64,000 bases of DNA from Jidongwangia harbinensis (GTDB lineage: Bacteria > Actinomycetota > Actinomycetes > Mycobacteriales > Micromonosporaceae), in assembly GCF_020216025.1 (NCBI RefSeq), contig NZ_JAIWNC010000001.1, forward strand, positions 310,001 to 374,000, written 5' to 3'. Under the pieces are notes generated by a model. That model saw nothing but the letters and a program-made list of their open reading frames with translations, was not told the origin of the DNA and ran no database searches. Of the stretch, positions 36,109 through 45,655 are shown in pieces (position 1 is the first letter of the stretch; every line of letters begins with the position of its first letter). Position numbers and translations under genes: made by a program.

Positions 36109-36830
36109 ACGCCTGGCTGCCCGGGTTCGACCGGGGCGCACGACCCCGCCTCCGTCTCTTCGCCCTGCCGTGCGCGGGTCGCGGCGCGGCGCAGTTCGCG
36201 TCCTGGTCGCGGCTGCTTCCGCCGGACGTCCAGCTCTGCCCGATCCAGCTGCCCGGCCGGGAGAACCGCGCCGCCGAGCGACCGGCCACGGACCTCGTGG
36301 GGCTCGCGGCCCGGCTGGTGCCGGCGATCGCCCCGCTGCTGGAGACGCCGTTCGCGGTGTTCGGGCACAGCATGGGCGCGCTCCTGGGCTTCGAGCTGAA
36401 CCGCGCGCTGCGCGCCAACTTCGGCATCGAGGCCGTGCACCTGGTCGTCGCGGCCAGCCCGCCACCGCAGTTCGAGCACCCGGACCGGCCCGGCGCCGAC
36501 GACATCGCCGCGCAGGTCGCCGCGTCGCTGACCGGCGTGCCCGACGGACCGGAACGCGACGAGGCAGCGGCCCAGGCCATCCGGGTGCTGACCGCGGACA
36601 CGGAGATGTGCCGGACGTACACGTTCACCCCCACCGCGCCGCTGGACTGCCCGGTGACCGCCGTGCACGCCGAGTCGGACGCCGGCGTCACCGCCGAGCT
36701 GATGGCGGGCTGGTCCGCGCACACCACCGGCCCCTTCACCCACCTCGGCGTGGCCGGCGACCACTTCCTCGCGGAGTCCTGGGCCACCCTGCCCGCGGTC
36801 GTCCTCAGCAAGATGGGGAGCCTCACATGA
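36105..36830 (+). CDS. Type II thioesterase
   Basis: A 241-residue external thioesterase of the NRPS/PKS editing type. It begins LFALPCAGRGAAQF, has PIQLPGRENRAAERP, the nucleophile FGHSMGALLGFEL, and the catalytic His in GVAGDHFLAES. It normally frees mis-primed carrier domains. No thioesterase domain is fused to any of the four peptide NRPS proteins, so it might also release the product. It overlaps both neighbours by ATGA, so its level is tied to the modules. Confidence 0.93.
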   Translation: MNAWLPGFDRGARPRLRLFALPCAGRGAAQFASWSRLLPPDVQLCPIQLPGRENRAAERPATDLVGLAARLVPAIAPLLETPFAVFGHSMGALLGFELNRALRANFGIEAVHLVVAASPPPQFEHPDRPGADDIAAQVAASLTGVPDGPERDEAAAQAIRVLTADTEMCRTYTFTPTAPLDCPVTAVHAESDAGVTAELMAGWSAHTTGPFTHLGVAGDHFLAESWATLPAVVLSKMGSLT

Positions 36831-39800
36831 CTGACCTGTCCGCCCGGATCGCCGCTCTATCCCCGCAGAAGCGCCGGCTTCTGCTGCTGCGGGCGGCCGA
36901 GGCCAGGGCCACCCGGGTACGCCGGGCCGAGGAGCAGCGTGCCGCCGGAGCGCTGCCCCTGTCGTACGGCCAGAACCGGCTGTGGTTCCTCCACCAGACC
37001 GAACCGGATTCGGCGGCGTACCACCTGGTCAGTCCGCTGCGGCTGCGCGGGCCGCTGGACGTCGCCGCGCTCGAACGCGCCGTCGCCGTCGTGGTGGAAC
37101 GGCACGAGGTGCTGCGCAGCGCGGTGAGTGTCTGCGCCGGCGGGCCGGTGCAGACACCGATGCCGATCGACGGGGGGCTCCGGCATGTCGACGCCACCGG
37201 CCTCGACGACGCCGCGCTGGCCGAGCGGTGCACCCGGCTGGCCGAAGAGCCCTTCGACCTCGGCGCGGGCCGGGTGTTCCGCGCCGACCTCGTCCGCGTC
37301 GCCGACGACGACCACGTGCTGCTGTTGTGCACCCATCACCTCGCCGGTGACGGCTGGTCCGACGCGCTGGTGCAGCGCGAGATCAGTCAGGTGTACGCCG
37401 GCGCCGAGCTGAAGCCGACGACGATCCAGTACGCCGACTTCGCGGTGTGGCAGCGTGAGTGGCTCAGTGGCGGCCGGATGGCCGAGCAGGCGCGGTACTG
37501 GCGCCAGGCGCTGAGCGGGGTCGACGACGTCCTCGAGTTCCCCACCGACCGTCCCCGCACCGCCGACCCCGATCCGGCCGGCGGCACGGTGGAGTTCCAC
37601 CCGCCGCCGTCGGTGCTGGCCGGGGCCCGGGCGCTCGGTGACGCCGAGGCGACCACCACGTTCGCCACCTTCCTGGCTCTCTACCAGGCGTTCCTGCACC
37701 GGCACACCGGACAGACGCAGTTCGCGGTGGGGGTCCCGGTCGCCAACCGGCCCCGCCCCGAGCTGGCGGACGTCGTCGGGTTCTTCGTCAACACCCTGCC
37801 CGTCCCGGCTCGGTGCGGCGGCGATCCGACCGTGCGGGAACTGGTGCGACGAGTGCGCGGGGAGGTCGCCGGCGCGCTGTTCCACCAGGACATCGCGTTC
37901 GAGCGCATCGTCCGGGAGGTGGCCCCGCGCCGTGACCTCGCCCGGTCGCCGCTGTTCCAGACCATGTTCGTCTGGGAGGAGAACGCCGAGCCCGGCCTTC
38001 GCCTGCCCGGCATCGAGGTGACCCGAGCCGCCGTGCCGTGGCATGCGGCGAAGTTCGAGACCACCCTCTGGCTCCACGCCGACGGCGACCGCCTGCGCGG
38101 CAGCCTGGAATACCGCCGTGACCTGTTCGACGCCGCGACGGCCCGGCGGATCGCCGACCGCTGGGTCCAGTTCGCCGCGGCCGCCGTCGCGGCGCCGGAC
38201 ACGCCGATCTCCGCGCTCCCCCTGCTGCTCGAGTCCGAACGGGCCCGGTTCGACGAGATCAACGCCGCCTCCGTCACGGCACCGGCGCCGGACCTCGCCG
38301 AGCTGCTGTCGCTGGAGCACGGGGATGCCCCCGCGCTGCGCGGCCCGGACGGCCCGGCGTCCTACGGCGAGCTGCGCGCCGCGGTCGACACGCTCGCCGG
38401 CCGGCTGCGGGCCGCCGGGGTCGGCCCGGACGTCCTGGTCGGAATCTGCCTGCCACCCGGCCCCCAGCTGATCACCGCGGTGCTCGCCGTCCTGCGCGCG
38501 GGAGGCGGGTACGTTCCCCTGGACCCGTCGCTGGCTCCCGCGCGGCTGGCCTACATGCTGGACGACAGCCGGGCGCGGCACGTCATCACCGGCCGGGACC
38601 AGGCGGAGCGCCTGCCCGCCGGCGCCGCCCGGGTGCTGCTCGTCGACGGCACCGGGCCGTCCGCCCCGCTCGACGCCCGGACGGCACCCGGCCACCTGGC
38701 GTACGTGATGTACACCTCCGGATCGACCGGGCGGCCCAAGGGCGTGATGGTCAGCCGTGGCTCGCTGGCGAACTACCTGGCGTGGGCGGTCGAGGAGTAC
38801 GGCGTGCGGCCCGGGCAGGTCGTGCCGCTGCAGTCCTCCTTCTCCTTCGACATGAGCGTCACCTCGGTCTACACCCCGCTGGTCGCCGGGGCGACGCTGC
38901 AGATCACGGCGAACGCGGCGGTGGCGGCCGACCTCGCGGACACCGTGACCAGCGGCACCCGGTACGGCCTGTTCAAGCTGTCGCCGAGCGCCCTGCGCCT
39001 GCTCGAACACGAGCTTCCCCGGCAGCGGCTCGCGGGGACGACCCGGTGCATCGTCCTGGGTGGCGAGCAACTGCAGGGCGGACACGTCAGGCGCTGGCTC
39101 GACGCCGACCCGGATCTCGCGATCTACAACGAGTACGGACCCACCGAGGCCACGGTCGGTTGCGCGATCCACCGCCTGCCCGCCGACGTCCCCGACGGTC
39201 CGGTCCCGATCGGCCGCCCGTTCGCCAACGCCCGGATCTGGTTGCTGGACTCGCGTTTCCAGCCGGTTCCGATCGGTGTGGTCGGCGACCTGTACGTCGG
39301 CGGCCCGGGGCTCGCCCGGGGCTACCACCGGCGGCCCGGTCTCACCGCCGAGCGGTTCGTGCCCGACCCGTTCGGCCCGCCCGGCGCGCGTCTCTACCGC
39401 ACCGGCGACAAGGCGCGCTGGTCCGGCGACGGGCACCTGCAGTACCTCGGCCGTGACGACGGCCAGGTCAAGATCAGGGGCTTCCGGGTGGAACTCGGCG
39501 AGATCGAGGAGAGCCTGGTCCGGCACCCCGCGGTCCGGCAGGCCGTGGCGTCGGTGCACGGTGACCGGGTCATCGCGCACGCCGTGCTGGCCGAGCCCGT
39601 GTCGCCCGACGACCTCCGCCGGTTCGCGGGCGCCGAGCTGCCGTCGTACATGGTGCCCGCGCGGGTATTGCCGGTGGACTCGATCCCGCTGACCGCGAAC
39701 GGGAAGGTCGACCATTCGGCGCTGCCCGCCCTGGAGGGCGAACGGCCGGACCTGGCGACCGCGTACGCGGCACCGGTCGGTGCGGTGGAACGCGCGCTCA

Positions 39801-40030
39801 CCGAGCTGCTCACCGACGTGGTCGGTCTCACCCGGCCGGGCCGCGACGACAACTTCTTCGAACTGGGCGGCGACTCGATCGGCGCGGCGGTGTTCGCCGC
39901 CCGCGCTCGCGAGGGCGGATGGCTCCTGACCGTCCGCGACGTCTTCCAACACGGCACGGTGGCCGCGATGGCGGCCGCCGTGGCGTCCCGCATAGATCCG
40001 GCAACAACCAACGGAAAGGAATTGCCATGA
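36827..40030 (+). CDS. NRPS C-A-T module, Asn/Asp-type adenylation
   Basis: A 1067-residue elongation module. Condensation has HHLAGDGWS from residue 170, adenylation has [11 protein letters not shown] and YNEYGPTEATVGCA, and carrier Ser1017 is in LGGDSIGA. The pocket code reads D-M-T-K-V-G-E-V-G, closest to the Asn code DLTKLGEVG (Asp codes have His/Ile late). It is the last module found and ends in a carrier, so the peptide is handed to a discrete enzyme for release. The ATG overlaps the thioesterase stop; its stop overlaps the methyltransferase start. Confidence 0.93.
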   Translation: MTDLSARIAALSPQKRRLLLLRAAEARATRVRRAEEQRAAGALPLSYGQNRLWFLHQTEPDSAAYHLVSPLRLRGPLDVAALERAVAVVVERHEVLRSAVSVCAGGPVQTPMPIDGGLRHVDATGLDDAALAERCTRLAEEPFDLGAGRVFRADLVRVADDDHVLLLCTHHLAGDGWSDALVQREISQVYAGAELKPTTIQYADFAVWQREWLSGGRMAEQARYWRQALSGVDDVLEFPTDRPRTADPDPAGGTVEFHPPPSVLAGARALGDAEATTTFATFLALYQAFLHRHTGQTQFAVGVPVANRPRPELADVVGFFVNTLPVPARCGGDPTVRELVRRVRGEVAGALFHQDIAFERIVREVAPRRDLARSPLFQTMFVWEENAEPGLRLPGIEVTRAAVPWHAAKFETTLWLHADGDRLRGSLEYRRDLFDAATARRIADRWVQFAAAAVAAPDTPISALPLLLESERARFDEINAASVTAPAPDLAELLSLEHGDAPALRGPDGPASYGELRAAVDTLAGRLRAAGVGPDVLVGICLPPGPQLITAVLAVLRAGGGYVPLDPSLAPARLAYMLDDSRARHVITGRDQAERLPAGAARVLLVDGTGPSAPLDARTAPGHLAYVMYTSGSTGRPKGVMVSRGSLANYLAWAVEEYGVRPGQVVPLQSSFSFDMSVTSVYTPLVAGATLQITANAAVAADLADTVTSGTRYGLFKLSPSALRLLEHELPRQRLAGTTRCIVLGGEQLQGGHVRRWLDADPDLAIYNEYGPTEATVGCAIHRLPADVPDGPVPIGRPFANARIWLLDSRFQPVPIGVVGDLYVGGPGLARGYHRRPGLTAERFVPDPFGPPGARLYRTGDKARWSGDGHLQYLGRDDGQVKIRGFRVELGEIEESLVRHPAVRQAVASVHGDRVIAHAVLAEPVSPDDLRRFAGAELPSYMVPARVLPVDSIPLTANGKVDHSALPALEGERPDLATAYAAPVGAVERALTELLTDVVGLTRPGRDDNFFELGGDSIGAAVFAARAREGGWLLTVRDVFQHGTVAAMAAAVASRIDPATTNGKELP

Positions 40031-40833
40031 CGCAGGCCAAGGTCGTTCGCACCCGCGCGACCCGCGACAACGCCGACGACGTCGTCAGCCAGGTCTACCT
40101 CGACCGCAACCGGGAGACCTGGAACCGAGTCAGCGACGGCTACCAGAAGGACCACAACGGTTTCCTGTGCGCCGACGGCATGGCCTGGGGCCTGTGGCAG
40201 GCCCCGGAGTCGCAGGTCAACGCGCTGGGCGAGGTGCAGGGCAAGGACACCCTCGAAGTCGGCTGCGGCGGCGGGCAGTGCTCCATCGCCCTGGCCCAGG
40301 CCGGGGCCCGTCCGGTCGGTGTGGACATGTCCGGGCAGCAGCTCGTGCACGCCAAGGAGCACCAGGTGGCGGCGGGTGTGGAGTTCCCGCTGATCGAGGC
40401 GAACGTGGAGAACATCCCGTTGCCGGACGCCAGCTTCGACATCGTCTTCTGCGACCACGGCGCGCTCACCTACGCCGACCCGCACAAGTCGATTCCGGAG
40501 ATGGCGCGCCTGCTCCGCCCCGGTGGGCTGCTCTCGTTCAACATCAGTTCGGTCTTCCGGGACCTGTGCTGGGACAACGAGGCGAATCAGCTGGGTGACC
40601 GGTTGACCGAGGACTACTTCGACCTGTTCCGCTTCCACACCGAGACCGTGGTGGCCTACCAGCTCACCTACGGCGACTGGATCCGGTTGTTCCGGGCCGG
40701 CGGGTTCGTGGTCGAGGACCTGATCGAGTTGCGCCCGCCGGCGGACGCGACCACCACGTACCCGTACGTGAGCAAGGAATGGGCTCGCCGGTTCCCGGTC
40801 GAGAACATCTGGAAGGTCCGCAAGGCGGCCTGA
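40027..40833 (+). CDS. SAM-dependent methyltransferase (class I, small-molecule type)
   Basis: A 268-residue methyltransferase with motif I LEVGCGGGQCSIAL, acidic loop VGVDMSGQQL and post-motif LLRPGGLLSFNISSV. It belongs to the UbiE/SmtA-like group that methylates O, N or C of small molecules. ATGA coupling to the last NRPS module marks it as a tailoring enzyme for the peptide or a residue precursor. SAM supply could come from the metK of the opposite arm. The site of methylation is unknown. Confidence 0.88.
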   Translation: MTQAKVVRTRATRDNADDVVSQVYLDRNRETWNRVSDGYQKDHNGFLCADGMAWGLWQAPESQVNALGEVQGKDTLEVGCGGGQCSIALAQAGARPVGVDMSGQQLVHAKEHQVAAGVEFPLIEANVENIPLPDASFDIVFCDHGALTYADPHKSIPEMARLLRPGGLLSFNISSVFRDLCWDNEANQLGDRLTEDYFDLFRFHTETVVAYQLTYGDWIRLFRAGGFVVEDLIELRPPADATTTYPYVSKEWARRFPVENIWKVRKAA

Positions 40834-40908
40834 CCGCCGCACCTGCCATCCGGTCGGGACGCGGCCCGTCCGCGTCCCGACCGGGCCCTTTCGACCGATG
40901 GGACTGAC

Positions 40909-42576
40909 ATGAACGAGGTCACGCGACTGGCCGATGAACTGGTTGACGCGTTGCTGATCGAGGAGCCGGTGCTCATCGGTGCCCGGTACGGCCTGCGCGA
41001 CGGGCAGGACCGGCTCGGCGACCCCAGCGAGGACGCGCAGGAGAAGCTGCGGTCCATCGCCACGCGCATCCTGACCACCGCCCACTCCCTCGCCGCCACC
41101 GTGGCGGGCTCGGATCGACTCACCCTCGCGGTCGTCGAGCAGCAGGCCCGCTCGCTCATCGACCGGGTGGACACCCGGGCGGTGGAGTACACCGTCACCG
41201 ACATGTTCATCGCGCCGGCCGGTGGGTTGCTGGCGATGCTGCCGCAGACCTCCTTCGCCGAGGAGGATCACGCGCAGGCGTACCTGGACCGGCTGGCCGC
41301 GATCCCCGACTACCTCGCCGCCGCGGCGCACCGGCACCGGAACGGCGTCCGGGCGGGCCGCACCCCGGTCCGGCGTCTGGTCGACCGCGCGGTCGGTCAG
41401 CTCGACCGGCACCTCGCGGACCCCACGGCCGATCCGCTGCTGCGTACCAGCTGGGACTCGGAGCGTTTCGCCAGCACCCGTGACCGCCTGGTGACCGACG
41501 TCGTCCGGCCCGCGTTCGCCGCGTACCGGGAGACGCTCGCCGCCGAGATCGCCGAACACGGACGCTCCACCGAGCAGCCCGGCCTGTGCTGGATGGCCGG
41601 CGGCGAGGCCGCCTACGCACTGGCGATCCGGGTGCACACCACGACCGGCAGCGCACCCGACGACCTGCACCGGGTGGGCCGGGAACTGGTCGCGGACGTC
41701 CGTGCGGAGTTCGCCGAGGTCGGCTCCCGGGTCTTCGGCACCACCGAGCACGCCGAGATCTTCGAGCGGATGCGCACCGATCCGGCGTTGCGCTGGACCG
41801 ACGGCGAGGAGGTGCTCGCCACCGCCCGCACCACGATCGCCCGTGCGGAGCAGGTCGCGCCGCGCTGGTTCGGCCGGCTCCCCGAGCAGCGCTGCGTCGT
41901 CGAGCCGGTGCCGGCGGCCCAGGCCGGCGGCGCGCCGCCCGCGTACTACCTGGCTCCCGCGCTCGACGGGTCGCGGCCGGGCACGTACTTCGCGAACACC
42001 GCGCTGGCCGAGGACCGGCCACGCTACAACGCTGAGGTGTACGCGTTCCACGAGGCCGTGCCCGGACACCATGTCCAGCTCACGCTGGCCCAGGAGCTGA
42101 CCGACCTGCCGCTGCTGCGCCGCATCGCCGACGTCACCGCGTACGCCGAGGGCTGGGGCCTGTACTGCGAGCGGCTGGCCGAGGAGATGGGCCTGTACTC
42201 CGGTGATGTGGCGCGTCTCGGCCTGCTCACCCTGGACTCGCTGCGCGCCGCCCGGCTGGTGGTCGACACCGGACTGCACTCCCGCGGCTGGACCCGCGAG
42301 CGCGCGGTGGAGTACCTGTGCACCAACACCCCCATGCCGCGGTCCGAGATCGAGACCGAGGTGGACCGCTACATCGCCTGGCCCGGTCAGGCGTTGGCGT
42401 ACATGGTGGGGCGTCTGGAGTTCCGGCGGCTGCGGGCCGCGGCGAAGTCCGCGCTCGGCGACCGGTTCGACATCCGCGCGTTCCACGATCTCGTGATCGG
42501 TCACGGGGCGCTGCCGCTGTCGGTGCTGGCCGACGTCGTGACGGAGTGGGCCGCGACGCCCGGCCCTAGCCGGTGA
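40909..42576 (+). CDS. DUF885 family zinc metallopeptidase
   Basis: A 555-residue DUF885 protein. The metal-binding signature is AFHEAVPGHHVQ (HExxxGHH), followed downstream by YAEGWGLYCERLAEEMG, which supplies the distal Glu of this family. No signal peptide is visible, so it is probably cytosolic. It follows the methyltransferase by 75 bp and likely closes the operon. In this setting it could trim a peptide precursor, activate a prodrug, or inactivate the product for self-protection. These roles are inferred; peptidase activity is only partly documented in the family. Confidence 0.82.
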   Translation: MNEVTRLADELVDALLIEEPVLIGARYGLRDGQDRLGDPSEDAQEKLRSIATRILTTAHSLAATVAGSDRLTLAVVEQQARSLIDRVDTRAVEYTVTDMFIAPAGGLLAMLPQTSFAEEDHAQAYLDRLAAIPDYLAAAAHRHRNGVRAGRTPVRRLVDRAVGQLDRHLADPTADPLLRTSWDSERFASTRDRLVTDVVRPAFAAYRETLAAEIAEHGRSTEQPGLCWMAGGEAAYALAIRVHTTTGSAPDDLHRVGRELVADVRAEFAEVGSRVFGTTEHAEIFERMRTDPALRWTDGEEVLATARTTIARAEQVAPRWFGRLPEQRCVVEPVPAAQAGGAPPAYYLAPALDGSRPGTYFANTALAEDRPRYNAEVYAFHEAVPGHHVQLTLAQELTDLPLLRRIADVTAYAEGWGLYCERLAEEMGLYSGDVARLGLLTLDSLRAARLVVDTGLHSRGWTRERAVEYLCTNTPMPRSEIETEVDRYIAWPGQALAYMVGRLEFRRLRAAAKSALGDRFDIRAFHDLVIGHGALPLSVLADVVTEWAATPGPSR

Positions 42577-43534
42577 CCACCACGTCACCGTGGCAGAAGT
42601 TGCGGCGGTAGCCGGCCGGGGTGATGCCGACGGTCCGCTGGAAGTGGTGCCGCAGCAGCGCTCCGGTGCCGAAGCCGCACTGCCGGGCGACCTCCTCCAT
42701 GCTCAGCCGGGTCTCCTCCAGCAGGGTTCGCGCGTGCAGCACCCGCTGCAGGGTGAGCCACTTGTGCGGGGTGGTGCCGGTCTCGGCGACGAACCGCCGG
42801 GCGAACGTGCGTTCCGACATGTTCGCCCGGCGGGCCAGCGCGGCGACGCTGTGATCGACGTTGATGGTCTCCAGCATCCAGGAGAGCACCAGCCGAAGGC
42901 TGCCGCCGTCGGCGTCCGGGATGGGCAGGTCGATGAACTGCCGCTGCCCTCCGTCGCGCTGCGGCGGGGCCACCATGCAGCGGGCGATCGACATGGCGGT
43001 ACGCGCGCCCATGTCCCGGCGTACCAGGTAGAGACAGGCGTCAATTCCGGCGGCGGTGCCCGCACTGGTGACCACGTTGCCGTCGTCGACGAAAAGCACG
43101 TCGGGATCGACGACGGCCGACGGGAAACGGCGCCGGAACTCGGCCGCGTAGCGCCAGTGCGTGGTGCATTTCCGGCCGTCGAGCAATCCGGCCTGGCCGA
43201 GCAGGAACGCACCGTTGCAGATGGACAGCAGCGTCGCCCCGCGCGCCGCGGCCTCGCGCAGAGCGGCCAGCACGGCCGGCGGATAGGTGTCACGCACGGC
43301 GCATGCGGGAATGGCCACGACATCGGCGTCGGCGAGCGCGTCCAGCCCGTACCGTGGAGTGATCTCCAGGCAGACGCTGGACCGGACCGGGACGCCCGGC
43401 TGCTCCCCGCAGACCCGGAAATCGATCGGCGCCACGCCGTCGACCGTCCGGTCGATGCCGAACACCTCGCACAACACGCCCAACTCGAACGGCTCGACGC
43501 GGTCGATGACCACGGCGGCCACGCTAGCGATCAT
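42566..43534 (-). CDS. GlxA-family AraC-type transcriptional regulator
   Basis: A 322-residue regulator with an N-terminal DJ-1/PfpI-like domain (LLSICNGAFLLGQAGLLDGR) and a C-terminal AraC double helix-turn-helix (NMSERTFARRFVAETGTTPHKWL; RQCGFGTGALLRHHFQRTVG). It converges with the DUF885 gene, the two stop regions overlapping by 11 bp. It is divergent from an EamA exporter starting 86 bp away, a likely target. The ligand is unknown; it probably marks the right edge of the NRPS cluster. Confidence 0.92.
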   Translation of the reverse strand: MIASVAAVVIDRVEPFELGVLCEVFGIDRTVDGVAPIDFRVCGEQPGVPVRSSVCLEITPRYGLDALADADVVAIPACAVRDTYPPAVLAALREAAARGATLLSICNGAFLLGQAGLLDGRKCTTHWRYAAEFRRRFPSAVVDPDVLFVDDGNVVTSAGTAAGIDACLYLVRRDMGARTAMSIARCMVAPPQRDGGQRQFIDLPIPDADGGSLRLVLSWMLETINVDHSVAALARRANMSERTFARRFVAETGTTPHKWLTLQRVLHARTLLEETRLSMEEVARQCGFGTGALLRHHFQRTVGITPAGYRRNFCHGDVVVTG

Positions 43535-43619
43535 TCACTCACTGTAGTTGGCAGGATATTATCGGACAAGGTCAGAACGGCTACTGTCCGGCATTCGAGA
43601 CGTTCGCCAAGATCCTGGT

Positions 43620-44552
43620 ATGACCGCGATCGACTGGCGAATCCGATACGGCGCTCTCGCTCTTATCTGGGGCTCCAACTTCATGTTCATCACCATCGCC
43701 GTGCAGGCGCTGGCCCCCCTTCAGGTGGTCTGGGGCCGAGTGGCGCTGGGTGCGCTCGCGTTGGCGATCGTGCTCTGGTTCCGCCGGGAGAAACTGCCGA
43801 AAGGCTGGCGCATCTGGGGACACATGAGCGTCGCGGCGATCTTCTTCAACACCATTCCGTTCACGTTCTTCGCCTACGCCGCGGAGCGGATCCCGTCGGC
43901 GCTCTCCGGCGTCCTGAACGGAACGTCGCCGCTGTTCACCCTGCTGTTCGCGCTGGCGATCCTGCCGAACGAGCGCCCGACCTTCTGGCGCACGCTCGGC
44001 ATCTTCGTCGGCTTCGGTGGCGTCCTGGTGGTGTTCGTGCCGCAACTGCAGGACCTGTCCAGCGCGTTCACCGTCGGTCTGCTGCTGCCGCTCGGCGCGT
44101 CCCTCTGCTACGGGATCGTGTTCGTCTACACCCGCCGGTTCATGGCCGACACGGGATACTCCACGGTGGCGCTGTCCGCCGGCCAGGTGATCAGTGCGAC
44201 GATCCAGATGAGCCTGATCATGCCGCTGTTCACCAACGCCCCGGCCGAGATCCCGCTGAACGTGGTGCTCGCGATGGTCGTGCTGGGCGCCGTCGGGACC
44301 GGCATCTCGTACGTGCTGTACTACGGCTTGATCAGCGGCATCGGCGCCACCATCGCCTCCACCGTCACCTTCCTGTTCCCCGTGGTGGCGGCGATCATGG
44401 GCGTCATCTTCCTGGGCGAGAACCTGAGCTGGTTCCAGGCGATCGGCGGCGCGATCATCATCGCCGGTGCCGTCATCGCCCAGCGGACCGTCCGGCCGGC
44501 CCCCGTGCCGGCGGCGGCGCCACCTCCGCCCGCGGTCAAGCGACCCGTGTGA
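43620..44552 (+). CDS. EamA-family (DMT) transporter
   Basis: A 310-residue membrane protein with ten hydrophobic helices in two EamA repeats (IWGSNFMFITIAVQAL; GTGISYVLYYGLISGIGATIAS). It ends with a Pro/Ala-rich tail. It should export amino acids or related metabolites. The ATG lies 86 bp from the divergent GlxA-type regulator, whose control is likely. It could serve as exporter for the NRPS product, but that is a guess from position. Confidence 0.88.
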   Translation: MTAIDWRIRYGALALIWGSNFMFITIAVQALAPLQVVWGRVALGALALAIVLWFRREKLPKGWRIWGHMSVAAIFFNTIPFTFFAYAAERIPSALSGVLNGTSPLFTLLFALAILPNERPTFWRTLGIFVGFGGVLVVFVPQLQDLSSAFTVGLLLPLGASLCYGIVFVYTRRFMADTGYSTVALSAGQVISATIQMSLIMPLFTNAPAEIPLNVVLAMVVLGAVGTGISYVLYYGLISGIGATIASTVTFLFPVVAAIMGVIFLGENLSWFQAIGGAIIIAGAVIAQRTVRPAPVPAAAPPPPAVKRPV

Positions 44553-44599
44553 CCATGTCGGCCGGCCGTTTCCCGGACGGGTCCACTCCGCGGGCTCAG

Positions 44600-45547
44600 C
44601 TAGCCGGTGACGGCCGATGCGGAGGGAGCCGCGGTCCGGGTGGGCCGGCCGACCGGAAACGTCACGCCGGTGAGTTCTTCGGAGACGGCCCACAGCCGCT
44701 GCTGGACGGCTACCTCGTAGGACTCGGGGCTGGAGGTGACCAGGCGGGGGTGGCCCTTGATCTCGTGGCGTCCGCCGGGGCCGTAGTACTGGCCGCCGAA
44801 CCCGGCGGGGTCGGTGGCGGCACGCAGGGTCGGCAGCGCGCCCATCGCCGGCGTCTGGGTGATCAGCGGGGCGAGCCAGGTGAGCGGGAGCCGCAGGGCC
44901 GCCGGGGTGCTACGGGCGAGTTCGGTGCTGGACACGCCGGGGTGTGCGGCCACCGCGACGGTGGTGCCGTGCGGGGCGAGCCGGCGCTGCAGCTCGTAGG
45001 TGAACATCAGGTTGGCCAGTTTGGACTGGCCGTACGCGCCGACCCGGCTGTACGCGCGCTCCCACTGCAGATCGTCGAAGTGGATCGCGGCCCGGATGCG
45101 GTGGCCGGTGCTGCTGACCGTGACCACCCGCGAGCCGGGTACCGGCAGCATCCGGTCCAGCAGCAGTCCGGTCAGGGCGAAGTGGCCGAGGTGGTTGGTG
45201 CCGAACTGCATCTCGAAGCCGTCCCGGGTGGTCTGCTGCGGGGTGTACATCACGCCGGCGTTGTTGATCAGCAGGTCGATCCGGTCGAGCCGGGACCGCA
45301 GCGCCGCGGCCGCGGTCCGGACGGAGTCGAGCGAGGTGAGGTCCAGCGCCTGCACGGTCACGTCGCCGGTCAATTGGGCCGCGGCCCGCTCGCCCTTCTC
45401 GACGTTGCGCACGGCGAGCACCACCGACGCCCCGCGCTCGGCGAGGGCCTTGGCGGTCTCGTACCCCAGTCCGGTGTTGGCGCCGGTCACCACGGCCACC
45501 CGGCCGCGCTGGTCGGGGATGTCGGCGGTCGTCCACTTGTCGGTCAT
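44600..45547 (-). CDS. Short-chain dehydrogenase/reductase (retinol-dehydrogenase-like)
   Basis: A 315-residue SDR. Cofactor motif VVTGANTGLGYETAKAL, NNAG at about residue 90, Ser in VTVSSTGHRI and the catalytic pair Y-x-x-x-K in AYGQSKLANL are all present. It oxidises or reduces an alcohol/carbonyl with NAD(P)H. It starts at 45547 and diverges from a TetR gene across a 108-bp operator region, so repression by that TetR is expected. The natural substrate is unknown. Confidence 0.9.
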   Translation of the reverse strand: MTDKWTTADIPDQRGRVAVVTGANTGLGYETAKALAERGASVVLAVRNVEKGERAAAQLTGDVTVQALDLTSLDSVRTAAAALRSRLDRIDLLINNAGVMYTPQQTTRDGFEMQFGTNHLGHFALTGLLLDRMLPVPGSRVVTVSSTGHRIRAAIHFDDLQWERAYSRVGAYGQSKLANLMFTYELQRRLAPHGTTVAVAAHPGVSSTELARSTPAALRLPLTWLAPLITQTPAMGALPTLRAATDPAGFGGQYYGPGGRHEIKGHPRLVTSSPESYEVAVQQRLWAVSEELTGVTFPVGRPTRTAAPSASAVTG

Positions 45548-45655
45548 GTCGGCTCCCAGCTGACTAAAGTACCGTAGGTATCTTGTGCCGTCGACGTTAA
45601 GGTACTTCCGGTACGTTGTCAACGTACCGGGGGTACTTAAGTTAGGCTGGTGATC
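45548..45655. promoter_or_regulatory. TetR operator region between SDR and tetR
   Basis: The centre is a perfect 11-bp dyad, CCGGTACGTTG-T-CAACGTACCGG (45608-45618 and 45620-45630). It is extended outward by GTAC on both sides (45602-45605 and 45633-45636). A degenerate second copy (AAGTACCGTAGGTATCTT) lies nearer the SDR start. The region is AT-richer than its neighbours and very probably binds the TetR product, controlling both genes. Confidence 0.75.
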
